64,000 nt of DNA from an uncultured Bacilli bacterium (GTDB lineage Bacteria > Bacillota_I > Bacilli_A > RF39 > UBA660), in assembly GCA_934141245.1 (NCBI GenBank), contig CAKPCB010000002.1, positions 1-64,000 of the forward strand, written 5' to 3'. The position numbers were made by a program, and so were the translations under genes. Numbering within the stretch: position 1 is the stretch's first letter; each line of letters opens with the position of its first letter. Below are positions 53,976 to 62,725 of the stretch, in pieces. The notes under the pieces are model-generated. The model saw only the letters and a list, made by a program, of their open reading frames with translations, did not search any database and was not told the origin of the DNA.

Positions 53976-55064
53976 ATGAGAGTAGTAGTCAGCGCTGGAG
54001 GAACCGGCGGACATATTTATCCAGCTTTAGCTATTGTTAATAAGATAAAAGAAATGGAGCCTGGTAGCGAAATTCTATATATTGGTACAACAGACAGGAT
54101 GGAATCTGTCATAATTCCAAAAATGAAAATTAATTATGTTGGAATTGAGATGCAAGGATTAAATAGAAAAAATATTTTTAAAAATTTTAAAGTTATTTCT
54201 TCCTTACAAAAAGCATATAAGGAATGCAAAAAAGTAATTAATGAATTTAATCCAGACATAGTATTAGGTGTTGGTGGATACATTACCTTTCCTGTTATCA
54301 AGGCTGCACATGATTTAGGTTACAAGTGTTTTATTCATGAGCAAAATTCTATTCCTGGTCTTTCAAATAAGATTTTGAAAAGATATGCTACTGTTATTGG
54401 AGTTTCATTAGAATCCAGCTTAAAGTATTTTGATAAGACAAAGACTTTTTTCACTGGAAATCCAAGAAGTGAAGAGGTTATTAACTCTAGGAAAGTTTTA
54501 AAGAGCAAATATGGTTTAAAGAGCGAGAAAAAATTGGTTTTAATAGTAATGGGAAGCCTTGGAAGTCAAACTATAAATAATATAATGAAAACAATAATAC
54601 CAAAGTTCAAAGCTAAAGATTATGAAGTATTATTTGTTAGTGGTAAAAATTATTATGATGAATATTCAAAGATGAATAATATTCCTAATAATGTTAAAAT
54701 AGTTGATTTTTTGGACAATATGCCTGGACTACTAAAGAATACAGATATTATCGTTTCTAGAGCTGGGGCATCAACAATTGCAGAAATAACAGCTGCTGAA
54801 CTGCCTAGTATTTTAATACCTTCTCCATATGTAACACATAATCATCAATACAAAAATGCAAAGGTTTTAGAGCAAGCAGGCGCATCTGTTTTGATTGAAG
54901 AAAAGGACTTAAATGCTGAAATATTACTCTCAAAAATAGATGATATACTAAATGATAAAGTAAAATATATAAGTATGAAGCAAGAGGCATCAAAACTATG
55001 CATAAAAAACAGTGCTACTACAATATATAATATTTTAAGAAAAACTATAGATGGTGATAAGTAA
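53976..55064 (+). CDS. murG: Lipid II synthase MurG
   Basis: 362 residues, ATG after AAGGTGTGA. Two Rossmann halves: SAGGTGGHIYPALA at the start, GVGGYITFPV, HEQNSIPGLSNK, then VMGSLGSQTINN, and SRAGASTIAEITAAELPSILIP with PYVTHNHQYKNAKVLEQAGAS for UDP-GlcNAc. It adds GlcNAc to lipid I at the inner membrane face. It overlaps murB by one base. Confidence 0.97.
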   Translation: MRVVVSAGGTGGHIYPALAIVNKIKEMEPGSEILYIGTTDRMESVIIPKMKINYVGIEMQGLNRKNIFKNFKVISSLQKAYKECKKVINEFNPDIVLGVGGYITFPVIKAAHDLGYKCFIHEQNSIPGLSNKILKRYATVIGVSLESSLKYFDKTKTFFTGNPRSEEVINSRKVLKSKYGLKSEKKLVLIVMGSLGSQTINNIMKTIIPKFKAKDYEVLFVSGKNYYDEYSKMNNIPNNVKIVDFLDNMPGLLKNTDIIVSRAGASTIAEITAAELPSILIPSPYVTHNHQYKNAKVLEQAGASVLIEEKDLNAEILLSKIDDILNDKVKYISMKQEASKLCIKNSATTIYNILRKTIDGDK

Positions 55065-55966
55065 TGGACAAATGGATTGAATTTATTAAAGAAAATGATA
55101 TAGGAAAGTATATAACTAATGCCGATTTGAAAAGATTTAATACATATAAAATAGGTAAAACTGCTTATTTAGTTGTTTATCCTAAAGATACTCAAAAATT
55201 AATAAAATTAATGAAATTTATTAAAAGTAATTCAATTAAATATAAAGTTTTAGGAAATGGTTCTAATGTTATATTTAATGAAGTATATGATGGTATCTTA
55301 ATTAAATTAGATTGCTTCAATAAATGCACATTTATAAATAATAAAGTTAAAGTTGGAGCGGGATATAATTTAATAAAACTATCACGTGAAGTTGCAAAAA
55401 AATCACTAGCCGGATTAGAATTTGCAGCAGGTATACCTGGTACAATTGGTGGGGCAGTATACATGAATGCAGGAGCATACAAAAGTGATATGGGCTATAT
55501 TGTAGAGAATATTAAAGTGCTTACACCTGACTTTAAAATAATAATTATGACTAATAAAGAAATTAAATTTAAATATAGAACTTCATTTTTGAAGAGTCAT
55601 CCTGATTATATATGCATAGAAGCAACATTAAAATTGACAAAGGGCAACAAAGAAAAAATTTTGGAAGTAATTAATGAGAGAAAAAACAGAAGACTTGAAT
55701 CTCAACCCCTTGAATATCCTTCGGCAGGCAGTGTATTTAGAAATCCTGAAGGTATGTTTGCTGGAAAACTAATAGAAGATTTAGGATTTAAGGGCTTAAC
55801 AAAAGGTGGAGCGCAAGTAAGTAATAAACATGCAAATTTTATAATTAATATAGGAAATGCAAAACCAGAAGATGTAAAAGAATTAATAGAGTTTATAAAA
55901 GATGCGGTTAAAGAAAGATATGGAGTAGAATTAAAGGTAGAGCAAGAATTTGTTAATTGGGAGTAG
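55064..55966 (+). CDS. murB: UDP-N-acetylenolpyruvoylglucosamine reductase
   Basis: 300 residues. FAD-binding PCMH-type domain (LGNGSNVIF; GLEFAAGIPGTIGGAVYMNAGAY) and the MurB C-terminal domain (YRTSFLKSH, PSAGSVFRNPEGMFAGKLIEDLGFKG, VSNKHANFIIN with the catalytic Ser in AGSVFRNP and the final Glu region KVEQEFVNWE). Type IIb MurB, as usual in Gram-positives. It reduces UDP-GlcNAc-enolpyruvate to UDP-MurNAc. Confidence 0.97.
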   Translation: MDKWIEFIKENDIGKYITNADLKRFNTYKIGKTAYLVVYPKDTQKLIKLMKFIKSNSIKYKVLGNGSNVIFNEVYDGILIKLDCFNKCTFINNKVKVGAGYNLIKLSREVAKKSLAGLEFAAGIPGTIGGAVYMNAGAYKSDMGYIVENIKVLTPDFKIIIMTNKEIKFKYRTSFLKSHPDYICIEATLKLTKGNKEKILEVINERKNRRLESQPLEYPSAGSVFRNPEGMFAGKLIEDLGFKGLTKGGAQVSNKHANFIINIGNAKPEDVKELIEFIKDAVKERYGVELKVEQEFVNWE

Positions 55967-55969
55967 AAT

Positions 55970-56638
55970 ATGCCAAAAAGAGTAAAGAAGAAAATAAAAT
56001 TTAAATTAATTCCTATTTTAATATTCTTAATTGTATTAATTATATTGTATTTTGGAGGTTCATACCTAATTAATACTAAAATTAAGAATATATATGTGAT
56101 AGGGAATGATATTTTATCAGACCAAGAAGTCATTAGACTTGCAAATATTGAAGATTATCCAAGCTTTTATAAAACTTTTTCTTACACATTGAAAAAAAGA
56201 ATTAAAAAAAGTGAATTAGTAAAGGATGTAAAGATTAAAAAAAGGTTTTTTAATGTATTAAAAATATATATAGAAGAATACACTCCTGTACTTATTAAAG
56301 AAGGTAAAACAGTATTAGAAAATGGTGTTGCAATTGATAAAAAAGTTGCAAATCTTCCAACTCTTTCTGACTTAGAAGATAAAGGGGTTTATACTAAATT
56401 AATAGATAAGTTAAGTAAATTAAATGCAACTGAAAAAAATCAAATATCTGAAATAATATATACACCTAGTGAATATGATAATACAAGATTTTTACTATAT
56501 ATGAATGATGGTAATCATATTTATATTAATATCAGTAAACTTGACAACTTAAATTATTACAGTGAAATATATCCAACTTTAAATGGTAAAAAGGGAACTT
56601 TGTACTTAGATTCTGGTAATCACTTTGAGCCATTTTAA
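55970..56638 (+). CDS. divIB: Cell division protein DivIB/FtsQ
   Basis: 222 residues. Basic cytosolic start (MPKRVKKKIKFK), one membrane helix (about 14-33), and a POTRA domain (IKNIYVIGNDILSDQEVIRLANI, then DVKIKKRFFNVLKIYIEEYTPVLI), followed by the FtsQ beta domain (ENGVAIDKK, LPTL). Part of the divisome scaffold. Position after murB is the dcw-like order of Firmicutes. The next downstream ftsA/ftsZ are not present. Confidence 0.88.
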   Translation: MPKRVKKKIKFKLIPILIFLIVLIILYFGGSYLINTKIKNIYVIGNDILSDQEVIRLANIEDYPSFYKTFSYTLKKRIKKSELVKDVKIKKRFFNVLKIYIEEYTPVLIKEGKTVLENGVAIDKKVANLPTLSDLEDKGVYTKLIDKLSKLNATEKNQISEIIYTPSEYDNTRFLLYMNDGNHIYINISKLDNLNYYSEIYPTLNGKKGTLYLDSGNHFEPF

Positions 56639-56666
56639 AAAATAAAAACACACTCTTATGAGTGTG
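56636..56666 (-). terminator. Terminator between converging genes
   Basis: CACACTC (56649-56655), loop TTAT, GAGTGTG (56660-56666). The T tail is on the minus strand (56636-56648 is A-rich), so it serves the small gene at 56676; it may also stop divIB transcripts. Confidence 0.75.
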
Positions 56667-56675
56667 ATTGATCAA

Positions 56676-56933
56676 TTAATAATATGGATAGTAATAGTTA
56701 TTATAATAAATAGGCATTGGTTGAGGGTAAGGCGCTGGGTAATAATTAGGTCTATTATTTCCTATTGCATAGCCTGCAACTCCGCCAAGTAATAATGGGG
56801 CAATAAATCCTCCACCTACAAACCTATCTGAGTTTTGATTAATATATTTTGGATTGCTATTTATTGGTCTATATGTGGCATTATTACTATACATATTTTG
56901 ACTGTACTGTGGTATTCCATTATAAGTATACAT
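56676..56933 (-). CDS. Small Gly/Tyr/Pro-rich protein, coat-like
   Basis: 85 residues, ATG after GGGAGGAATT. Asn/Tyr-rich first 40 residues, then DRFVGGGFIAPLLLGGVAGYAIG, a short hydrophobic Gly-rich block, and a YYPAPYPQP... YYYPYY tail. Similar low-complexity small proteins with a FLLGGLAG-type block and a Tyr/Pro tail are common in sporeformers and include coat or envelope proteins. This is a likeness in composition only. It agrees with the spore hints elsewhere in the window. Confidence 0.65.
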   Translation of the reverse strand: MYTYNGIPQYSQNMYSNNATYRPINSNPKYINQNSDRFVGGGFIAPLLLGGVAGYAIGNNRPNYYPAPYPQPMPIYYNNYYYPYY

Positions 56934-56979
56934 AAAATTCCTCCCTACAGTAGTTTATGAATTATTAATATTAATGTGA

Positions 56980-57012
56980 GACAAATATAAAAGCAGATTA
57001 GTTATCTGCTTT
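56980..57012 (-). terminator. Terminator of the phosphoesterase-like gene
   Basis: On the minus strand AAAGCAGAT (57004-57012), 5-base loop, ATCTGCTTT (56990-56998), then a TATATTT tail. It overlaps the stop. Confidence 0.7.
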
Positions 57013-57882
57013 TTGTAATCTTACAAAATTTATACTTGGATGATTGAATAGTCTAACTGGATAATTATTTGTTCCCAAACCTCCAGTTATTAATAATTTT
57101 GTATTAGAAATTGTATATTCTTTTTCATTATATTTCATGTATCCATTTTTTTTAATTAATCCTTTTAAATAAGGAAGTCTAAATTGACCATTAATTGATT
57201 TTGACGCAAAAATTAATTCTGGATTATTGTATTCTAATATACTGTCAGTTAAATCGGGTTCATAAACTAAATTTATTTTAAATATATTTGAATCGTTTTC
57301 ATAATTTATATTTGGTATTGATGAGATTCCCCTTAATATAATTGGATTGGAATCCTGAAAATAAATTTTTTCTGTTTTATCAATTACAGATACAAAACCG
57401 GAATCATTTAATATTTTGATTGAATTATCATCATCATTATTTCCAATAACATAGTATTTTCCTACAGTTGAATCAATTTTTTTGAGAGTTTTTATTAGAT
57501 ATTCCTTGCTTGCATCATCTAAATTATAGTCCTTATGCTTTAATCCACCTGAGAATAATACTAAGTCTGGCTTTAGCTCGTTTATTTTTTCCACATAATA
57601 ATTAATGTCGTTTGAATATGGATTATAATAAATATCTCCAAACTGAACTATTTTAAAACCGTCAAATGAGCTTGGTAAATTATTATATTTTAATGAATAT
57701 TCTCTAACTACGATTCCAAGATTTGCTATGTAACGTAGTGAAATAAATATTGCTAATAACACAATAAATGTGGTTATAAACACCTTAAATATTTTTACTA
57801 ATATAGACTTTGTTTTTTCCTTTTTTTCTGTACTTTCAATCTTTTTTCTTTCTTTTTTGTTTTTTTCTACACGACTTAACAT
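56998..57882 (-). CDS. Membrane metallophosphoesterase fold with lost active site
   Basis: 294 residues. Lys/Glu-rich start, membrane helix at about 28-50, then the YkuE-type calcineurin-like fold: KIVQFGDIYYN (81-87; normally SDLHxG), LFSGGLKHKD (110-118; normally TGDLVD), VIGNNDDD (147-152; normally GNHD), LVYEPD (207; normally HxPD), FASKSINGQFRLP (225-236; normally GHTHGGQxRLP) and the well-kept GGLGTNNYPVRLFNHPSI. Nearly all metal-binding His/Asp/Asn positions are replaced while scaffold motifs and length remain, so it is probably a pseudoenzyme and not a decaying gene. It overlaps the upstream CPBP gene by 7 bases. Confidence 0.8.
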   Translation of the reverse strand: MLSRVEKNKKERKKIESTEKKEKTKSILVKIFKVFITTFIVLLAIFISLRYIANLGIVVREYSLKYNNLPSSFDGFKIVQFGDIYYNPYSNDINYYVEKINELKPDLVLFSGGLKHKDYNLDDASKEYLIKTLKKIDSTVGKYYVIGNNDDDNSIKILNDSGFVSVIDKTEKIYFQDSNPIILRGISSIPNINYENDSNIFKINLVYEPDLTDSILEYNNPELIFASKSINGQFRLPYLKGLIKKNGYMKYNEKEYTISNTKLLITGGLGTNNYPVRLFNHPSINFVRLQKADN

Positions 57883-58577
57883 AATATCATACCTACTAAA
57901 AATATATTCATTAATGTCATAATGGCATTATGTATTGAGTGCATAATGATAGGACAACAAATATTATCTGTTTTATAATACATATATGCTAATGCAATTC
58001 CTAAACTAGAGTAAGGCAAAATGTATAAATAGTCATACACGTTATCTATAGAAAATATCACATGTAATGCTCCAAACACTATTCCGGAAACAAGAACAAA
58101 AATATATTTATTTTTAAAAATACATCTAAATGATTTTCTAAATACCAGTTCCTCTAATAATGGGGCCATTATTGCTGTGTTGATAATCATAATTATAGGA
58201 GAAGCAGATATGTAACTTCTTATAGCCTCTTCGTTATTAGCAATTTCATTAGGTGAAAAAAGATTTATCGTTAAATTAAATAGTGCCATTACTATTAAAC
58301 CGACACACCATATTTTAAATGATTCATCAAACAATTTATTCCTGTTTTTTATAAAATCTTTAACATCTTTTTTTATATCGTTTCTAAATAGTATTAATAA
58401 TATTGAAATAGTTATAATAGATGAAAACAAGCCTAAAATAAGTTTGCCATTTATATCTAAATTTTTTGTATTTATATTTAATATAGAAATTGGAATAAGT
58501 TGAAATAAATCACTAAAGAAAAATAATGTGATTGCTACAAAAAATATAAAGTGTTTATTATTTAATAATTTTTTCAT
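57876..58577 (-). CDS. CPBP-family intramembrane protease
   Basis: 233 residues, ATG after AGGAGGATTTAA. About seven or eight membrane helices. The family motifs are all there: EELVFR (142-147), FGALH (168-172) and HSIHN (213-217), giving the Glu-Glu, His and His/Asn of CaaX-protease/bacteriocin-immunity (Abi) proteins. Possible roles: processing of prenylated or membrane proteins, or self-immunity to a bacteriocin; no bacteriocin gene is seen. Co-transcribed with the phosphoesterase-like gene. Confidence 0.88.
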   Translation of the reverse strand: MKKLLNNKHFIFFVAITLFFFSDLFQLIPISILNINTKNLDINGKLILGLFSSIITISILLILFRNDIKKDVKDFIKNRNKLFDESFKIWCVGLIVMALFNLTINLFSPNEIANNEEAIRSYISASPIIMIINTAIMAPLLEELVFRKSFRCIFKNKYIFVLVSGIVFGALHVIFSIDNVYDYLYILPYSSLGIALAYMYYKTDNICCPIIMHSIHNAIMTLMNIFLVGMILC

Positions 58578-58595
58578 TTAAATCCTCCTATATTA

Positions 58596-58624
58596 ATTTT
58601 AAGATTAAGTAATAAAACTGTCAA
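58596..58624 (-). promoter_or_regulatory. Promoter of the CPBP gene pair
   Basis: On the minus strand TTGACA (58619-58624), 17-base spacer, TAAAAT (58596-58601). Confidence 0.7.
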
Positions 58625-58654
58625 TAAATATAAAACAAACTTTACATAAATAGA

Positions 58655-58689
58655 TTAACAATTGTTAACTTCATATGATATACTATAAT
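58655..58689 (+). promoter_or_regulatory. murC promoter with a palindromic -35 region
   Basis: TTGTTA (58662-58667), 16-base spacer, TATAAT (58684-58689). The -35 lies in the perfect 14-base palindrome TTAACAATTGTTAA (58655-58668), a possible operator. It diverges from the CPBP promoter 30 bases away. Confidence 0.6.
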
Positions 58690-58721
58690 AGGTTATTTAA
58701 TTATTAAAAGAGGTGTTATTT

Positions 58722-60023
58722 ATGAAATATTATTGTATAGGTATTAAGGGTGCTGGTATGAGTACACTTGCAAATATATTGAGTGACTTAGGTAATGAGG
58801 TTAGTGGATATGATGATACAGTTAAATATAAGTTTACTGAAGAGGGATTAAAAAGTAGGGGTATTAAGATTTATCATGAACCACATTCAATAGATAGCGA
58901 TACTATTGTTACTTATTCTAAAGCCTTTTCTGATAATCATCCAGAGATAAAGAGAGTTAAAGAGCTTGGACTTACCATAAGAGATTATAATCAGGTTGTA
59001 GGTGATGTAACATCGATGTTTGAAACAATTGGGGTTTGTGGAACACATGGTAAAACTACAACTAGTCTTTTGATTAGCGATATATTAAACAACACATTGG
59101 GGTGCAATTATTTTGTTGGTGATGGAACCGGTCATGCAAATAAAAGTAATAAATTGTTTGTAATAGAATCGGATGAATTTAATAAACATTTTTTAGCATA
59201 TCATCCAACCGTTGCGGTTATAACAAATATTGAACTTGATCATACTGAGTGCTATCCTGGTGGTATTGAAGAAATTAAACAGGCATTTAGAGAATTTGGA
59301 AATAAGTCAGAACTAATAGTTGCTTGTGGAGATGATGCAAATATTAGGGACATTACATTTGATAAAAAAGTTATATATTATGGATTTAATGATAATAATG
59401 ATGTTGTTGCCAAAAACGTTAAATTAACTGATAAAGGGGCTTTATTTGATGTTTATATTAATGGTGATTTATTTGATAGTTATGAATTACCATTGTTTGG
59501 TAAACATATGATTTTAAATGCATTATCAAGTATCATTATTGCTAATAAATATAATATAGATAAAGACTCTATAAAAAAGTATATTAAAGAATTTAAAGGT
59601 GCTAAAAGACGTTTTAAAGAAGAAGATATTAATGGATATATTATAATTGATGACTATGCACATCATCCTACTGAGATAGAAGTGACAATTGATGCCGCTA
59701 GACAAAAATATCCAAATAAGGAAATCGTTGCTATATTTTTACCTAATACTTATTCTAGGACTGAGGTATTGTTAAATGATTTTGTTAAGGCCTTATCCAA
59801 AGCTGATAAATCATACATCATGGATATATATTGTGATAGAGAATTGCAAAGTGATTATCCAAATGTTAATTCTGACTTACTTATAGAGAAAATAAAAAAT
59901 GCTGAAAAGATTAGTATTAATACAGTTGATAAGCTATTAAAACATAAGGGTTCTGTGTTATGCTTTATGAGTTGCACTAATATATATTTAATATTAGATG
60001 AATTTAAGAAAATAATAAGCTAA
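58722..60023 (+). CDS. murC: UDP-MurNAc-alanine ligase MurC
   Basis: 433 residues from the ATG at 58722 after AGAGGTG; the GTG at 58713 is in that site. N-terminal UDP-MurNAc domain (CIGIKGAGMSTLANIL), ATP domain (GVCGTHGKTTTSLL; ESDEFNKHFL; VITNIELDHTECY), and C-terminal domain with GAKRRF and IIDDYAHHPTEI, which are MurC and not MurD/E/F. It adds L-Ala to UDP-MurNAc. It lies apart from the murE-murG-murB group, separated by the minus-strand island. Confidence 0.95.
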   Translation: MKYYCIGIKGAGMSTLANILSDLGNEVSGYDDTVKYKFTEEGLKSRGIKIYHEPHSIDSDTIVTYSKAFSDNHPEIKRVKELGLTIRDYNQVVGDVTSMFETIGVCGTHGKTTTSLLISDILNNTLGCNYFVGDGTGHANKSNKLFVIESDEFNKHFLAYHPTVAVITNIELDHTECYPGGIEEIKQAFREFGNKSELIVACGDDANIRDITFDKKVIYYGFNDNNDVVAKNVKLTDKGALFDVYINGDLFDSYELPLFGKHMILNALSSIIIANKYNIDKDSIKKYIKEFKGAKRRFKEEDINGYIIIDDYAHHPTEIEVTIDAARQKYPNKEIVAIFLPNTYSRTEVLLNDFVKALSKADKSYIMDIYCDRELQSDYPNVNSDLLIEKIKNAEKISINTVDKLLKHKGSVLCFMSCTNIYLILDEFKKIIS

Positions 60024-60056
60024 TTATGAATGATTATATTTTATAGTTATTTATTT

Positions 60057-60085
60057 CCTTTGCTTTTGCAAAGGTCTTTTTTTTA
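60057..60085 (+). terminator. Intrinsic terminator after murC
   Basis: CCTTTGC (60057-60063), loop TTTT, GCAAAGG (60068-60074), then T's. Confidence 0.9.
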
Positions 60086-60127
60086 TTTTAACCTTATGAT
60101 ACAATAAAAACAATTAGTGGTGATATT

Positions 60128-61003
60128 ATGAAAAATATTATAGTAATCGTAGGGCCTACTGGTGTAGGTAAGACAAAATTAAGTATTGATTTAGCAAAAA
60201 AGTTAAATGCGGAAATAATAAATGCTGATTCTATGCAAGTCTACAAGGAACTTAATATAGGTACTGCAAAGATAACAGACGAAGAAAAAGAAAAAATACC
60301 ACATTATCTTTTTGACATAGTAAAGCCTGCCGATATGTATACAGTATATGACTATCAAAAAGACGCTAGGAAAGTTATTGATAATATATTATCACGTGGA
60401 AAAAGAGTTATAATAGTAGGTGGTACTGGTCTATATATTAAAGCTTTATTATATGATTATGAATTTCAAGCAGAAAATAAAACTTATGACTTTTCAAATA
60501 TGAGTAATACAGAGCTTTTAGATAAAATTAATAGTTATAATTTAGATATAAATATACATATAAATAATAGGAAGCGACTTGAAAGAACTTTAACTAGGTT
60601 ACTTAATAATAATATAAATGCAAATAAATCAAACACAAAATTATATGATTTTTTAGCTGTAGGTTTAACTGTTTCCAGGGAAAAATTATATAAAATAATT
60701 GATGATAGGGTAGATAGGATGATTGATAATGGTTTAGTTGATGAAGTAAAATCATTTTATGATCGTGGAATTCGTTCTAAAGCCATTAATACTGGTATAG
60801 GTTATAAAGAACTATATTTATATTTTGATGGGAAATTAGAACTGGAAGATGCTATTAACCTAATAAAAAAGAACTCAAGACATTATGCTAAAAGGCAATA
60901 TACATTTTTCAATAATCAAATGAATATAAAGTGGTTTAATACTAATTATGATGATTTTTCTAAAACTGTACATGAAATTTATAATTATATAAAAGGTGAG
61001 TAA
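60128..61003 (+). CDS. miaA: tRNA dimethylallyltransferase
   Basis: 291 residues, ATG after AGTGGTGATA. P-loop GPTGVGKTKLS, then NADSMQVYKELNIGTAK, DIVKPADMYTVYDYQKDA, VGGTGLYIKALL, and the C-terminal TGIGYKELYLYFDG and RHYAKRQYTFF. It puts the isopentenyl group on A37 of tRNAs reading UNN. hfq and mutS/mutL, frequent neighbours, are not adjacent. It runs straight into rsmE. Confidence 0.96.
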   Translation: MKNIIVIVGPTGVGKTKLSIDLAKKLNAEIINADSMQVYKELNIGTAKITDEEKEKIPHYLFDIVKPADMYTVYDYQKDARKVIDNILSRGKRVIIVGGTGLYIKALLYDYEFQAENKTYDFSNMSNTELLDKINSYNLDINIHINNRKRLERTLTRLLNNNINANKSNTKLYDFLAVGLTVSREKLYKIIDDRVDRMIDNGLVDEVKSFYDRGIRSKAINTGIGYKELYLYFDGKLELEDAINLIKKNSRHYAKRQYTFFNNQMNIKWFNTNYDDFSKTVHEIYNYIKGE

Positions 61004-61004
61004 T

Positions 61005-61724
61005 ATGCAAAGATATTTTGTTAAAGATTTTGATAAAGAATATTCTAATACTTTTACATTAAGCGAAGATGATAGTTATCATATAATTAAAGTTATGAGA
61101 TATAAAATTAATGATCTAATAGAGGTTGTATCCAAAGATAATATGTATATTTGTAAAATAACAAAACTTGGGAAAAATGTTAAATGTGAAGTTAATGAAA
61201 AAGTGTTATCAAAAATTACAAATATTCCTAATGTTACAATAGCTCAAAGTCTAGTTAAAGAGCAAAAGATGGATTATATTCTTCAAAAGAGTACGGAACT
61301 TGGTGTTAATAAAATAATTCCAATTAAGACAATACGAAGCATTATTAAAATTGAAAATGATAATAAAAAAGTAGATAGATGGAAAAAAATTGTAAAGGAA
61401 GCAAGTGAACAATCAAAAAGATTGGACATACCAATCGTTGAAAAACCTATAAATATCAATGAATTATCAGCATTACAGTATGATTATAAAATTTTATGCA
61501 GTGTAAATGAAACATCAATTAATATAAAAAAGGCATTACAAAATGTTAAATATAGTGATACAATATTAATTGTGATAGGTCCAGAAGGTGGATTTGATAA
61601 AAAAGAAGAACAAGTACTAATTGATAGTGGATTTATTTCAACTTCACTTGGAACTAGAGTTTTAAGAACTGAGACAGCACCTTTGTTTGTACTTAGTGTA
61701 ATTAATTATATATTTGAGGAGTGA
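61005..61724 (+). CDS. rsmE: 16S rRNA m3U1498 methyltransferase RsmE
   Basis: 239 residues from the ATG at 61005 after AAAGGTGAG; the GTG at 60996 overlaps miaA. N-terminal PUA-like domain (HIIKVMRYKINDLIEVV) and SPOUT domain with QKSTELGVNKIIPI, EASEQSKR, VIGPEGGFDKKEEQ and LGTRVLRTETAPLF. SAM-dependent. Ends by overlapping the next gene's ribosome site. Confidence 0.95.
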   Translation: MQRYFVKDFDKEYSNTFTLSEDDSYHIIKVMRYKINDLIEVVSKDNMYICKITKLGKNVKCEVNEKVLSKITNIPNVTIAQSLVKEQKMDYILQKSTELGVNKIIPIKTIRSIIKIENDNKKVDRWKKIVKEASEQSKRLDIPIVEKPININELSALQYDYKILCSVNETSINIKKALQNVKYSDTILIVIGPEGGFDKKEEQVLIDSGFISTSLGTRVLRTETAPLFVLSVINYIFEE

Positions 61725-61729
61725 TAAAT

Positions 61730-62599
61730 GTGAAGTTTATTATAGATTTTATATTGAATAATGACACCATAATAATGGCTTCTCTGTTTTTACTAATAAT
61801 TGTACTATTACTTATTGTTGTAATAATGGATGCTGTTAATAGAAGAAAAAATTCAAAAAATGCAAAGTTAGTTTTAAAAAATGAAAATAATAATATTACG
61901 GATGTATTTAAAGAAAATTTATCTGAAGAAGTCGATTTATCAAAAACCAAAGACTTAGGTGAATATACAACGAGTTTAAATAATGACTCAAAAAACTCTG
62001 ACATTGCAGAGATTAAATATGTTGATGAAGATGATGAAGAGTTGGAAAAAACTAAAGCACAACTTGAATTAAAAAATTTGAAAGAAGAATTATTAAAAGC
62101 TGAACTTAAAGAAAAAACTGCTGCTGAAAAGGCAGTAATGATTGGGGATGAAGAAGAACAAATCCCTACAATAGAAAATTCTATTGACCAATTTGAATTA
62201 AGCCAAGAAGAAAATGCAATAATTAGTTTAGATCAATTTAATAAAGTAAGTGATAAGATATATAACGATAATGAAATAACTCAGTATAAAGATGAAGGTA
62301 ATGAACCAATAAGTATACAAGAGCTTGAGAAACTTTATAATTCTAATGAAACAGTAATTAAAGATGATATTAATACTGATGTTAAAGAAGAAAAAATTGC
62401 AACAGCTGAAGCAATTCAGTCTAAATTTAAAAGTAGCCCTATAATATCTCCAGTTTTTGGAATAGATGATGGTGGCGATGAAAACATAAATAATATGGCA
62501 CTTGAAAATACTGCAAATTTAGATAAGCTAAATGAAGAAATACGAAAAACAAATGAATTTTTAAATACTTTAAGAGAGTTAAGAAAAAATCTACAATAG
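61730..62599 (+). CDS. Membrane-anchored acidic protein, unknown
   Basis: 289 residues from the GTG at 61730, 8 bases after GAGGAG; the GTG at 61721 is too close to that site. One N-terminal membrane helix at about 14-35 (IIMASLFLLIIVLLLIVVIM), then a basic NRRKNSKNAK stop-transfer stretch, so the long acidic, Glu/Lys-rich, helical C-terminus should face the cytosol. Likely coiled coils near residues 105-130 and at the end (LDKLNEEIRKTNEFLNTLREL). No family is recognised. Sits between rsmE and mtaB, which are often direct neighbours in Firmicutes. Confidence 0.75.
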   Translation: MKFIIDFILNNDTIIMASLFLLIIVLLLIVVIMDAVNRRKNSKNAKLVLKNENNNITDVFKENLSEEVDLSKTKDLGEYTTSLNNDSKNSDIAEIKYVDEDDEELEKTKAQLELKNLKEELLKAELKEKTAAEKAVMIGDEEEQIPTIENSIDQFELSQEENAIISLDQFNKVSDKIYNDNEITQYKDEGNEPISIQELEKLYNSNETVIKDDINTDVKEEKIATAEAIQSKFKSSPIISPVFGIDDGGDENINNMALENTANLDKLNEEIRKTNEFLNTLRELRKNLQ

Positions 62600-62640
62600 A
62601 TATATTCTTAACTTTTTTAAATTTTACTACTAAAATATGT

Positions 62641-62669
62641 TTGACATATTAATAAATATATAATAATAT
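62641..62669 (+). promoter_or_regulatory. Promoter of mtaB
   Basis: TTGACA (62641-62646), 17-base spacer, TAATAT (62664-62669), 56 bases before the start. Confidence 0.6.
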
Positions 62670-62725
62670 TTATTGGTGTTTTAAATAGAATTATTGTTAG
62701 TATAACATTATAGGAAGTGTGAAAT

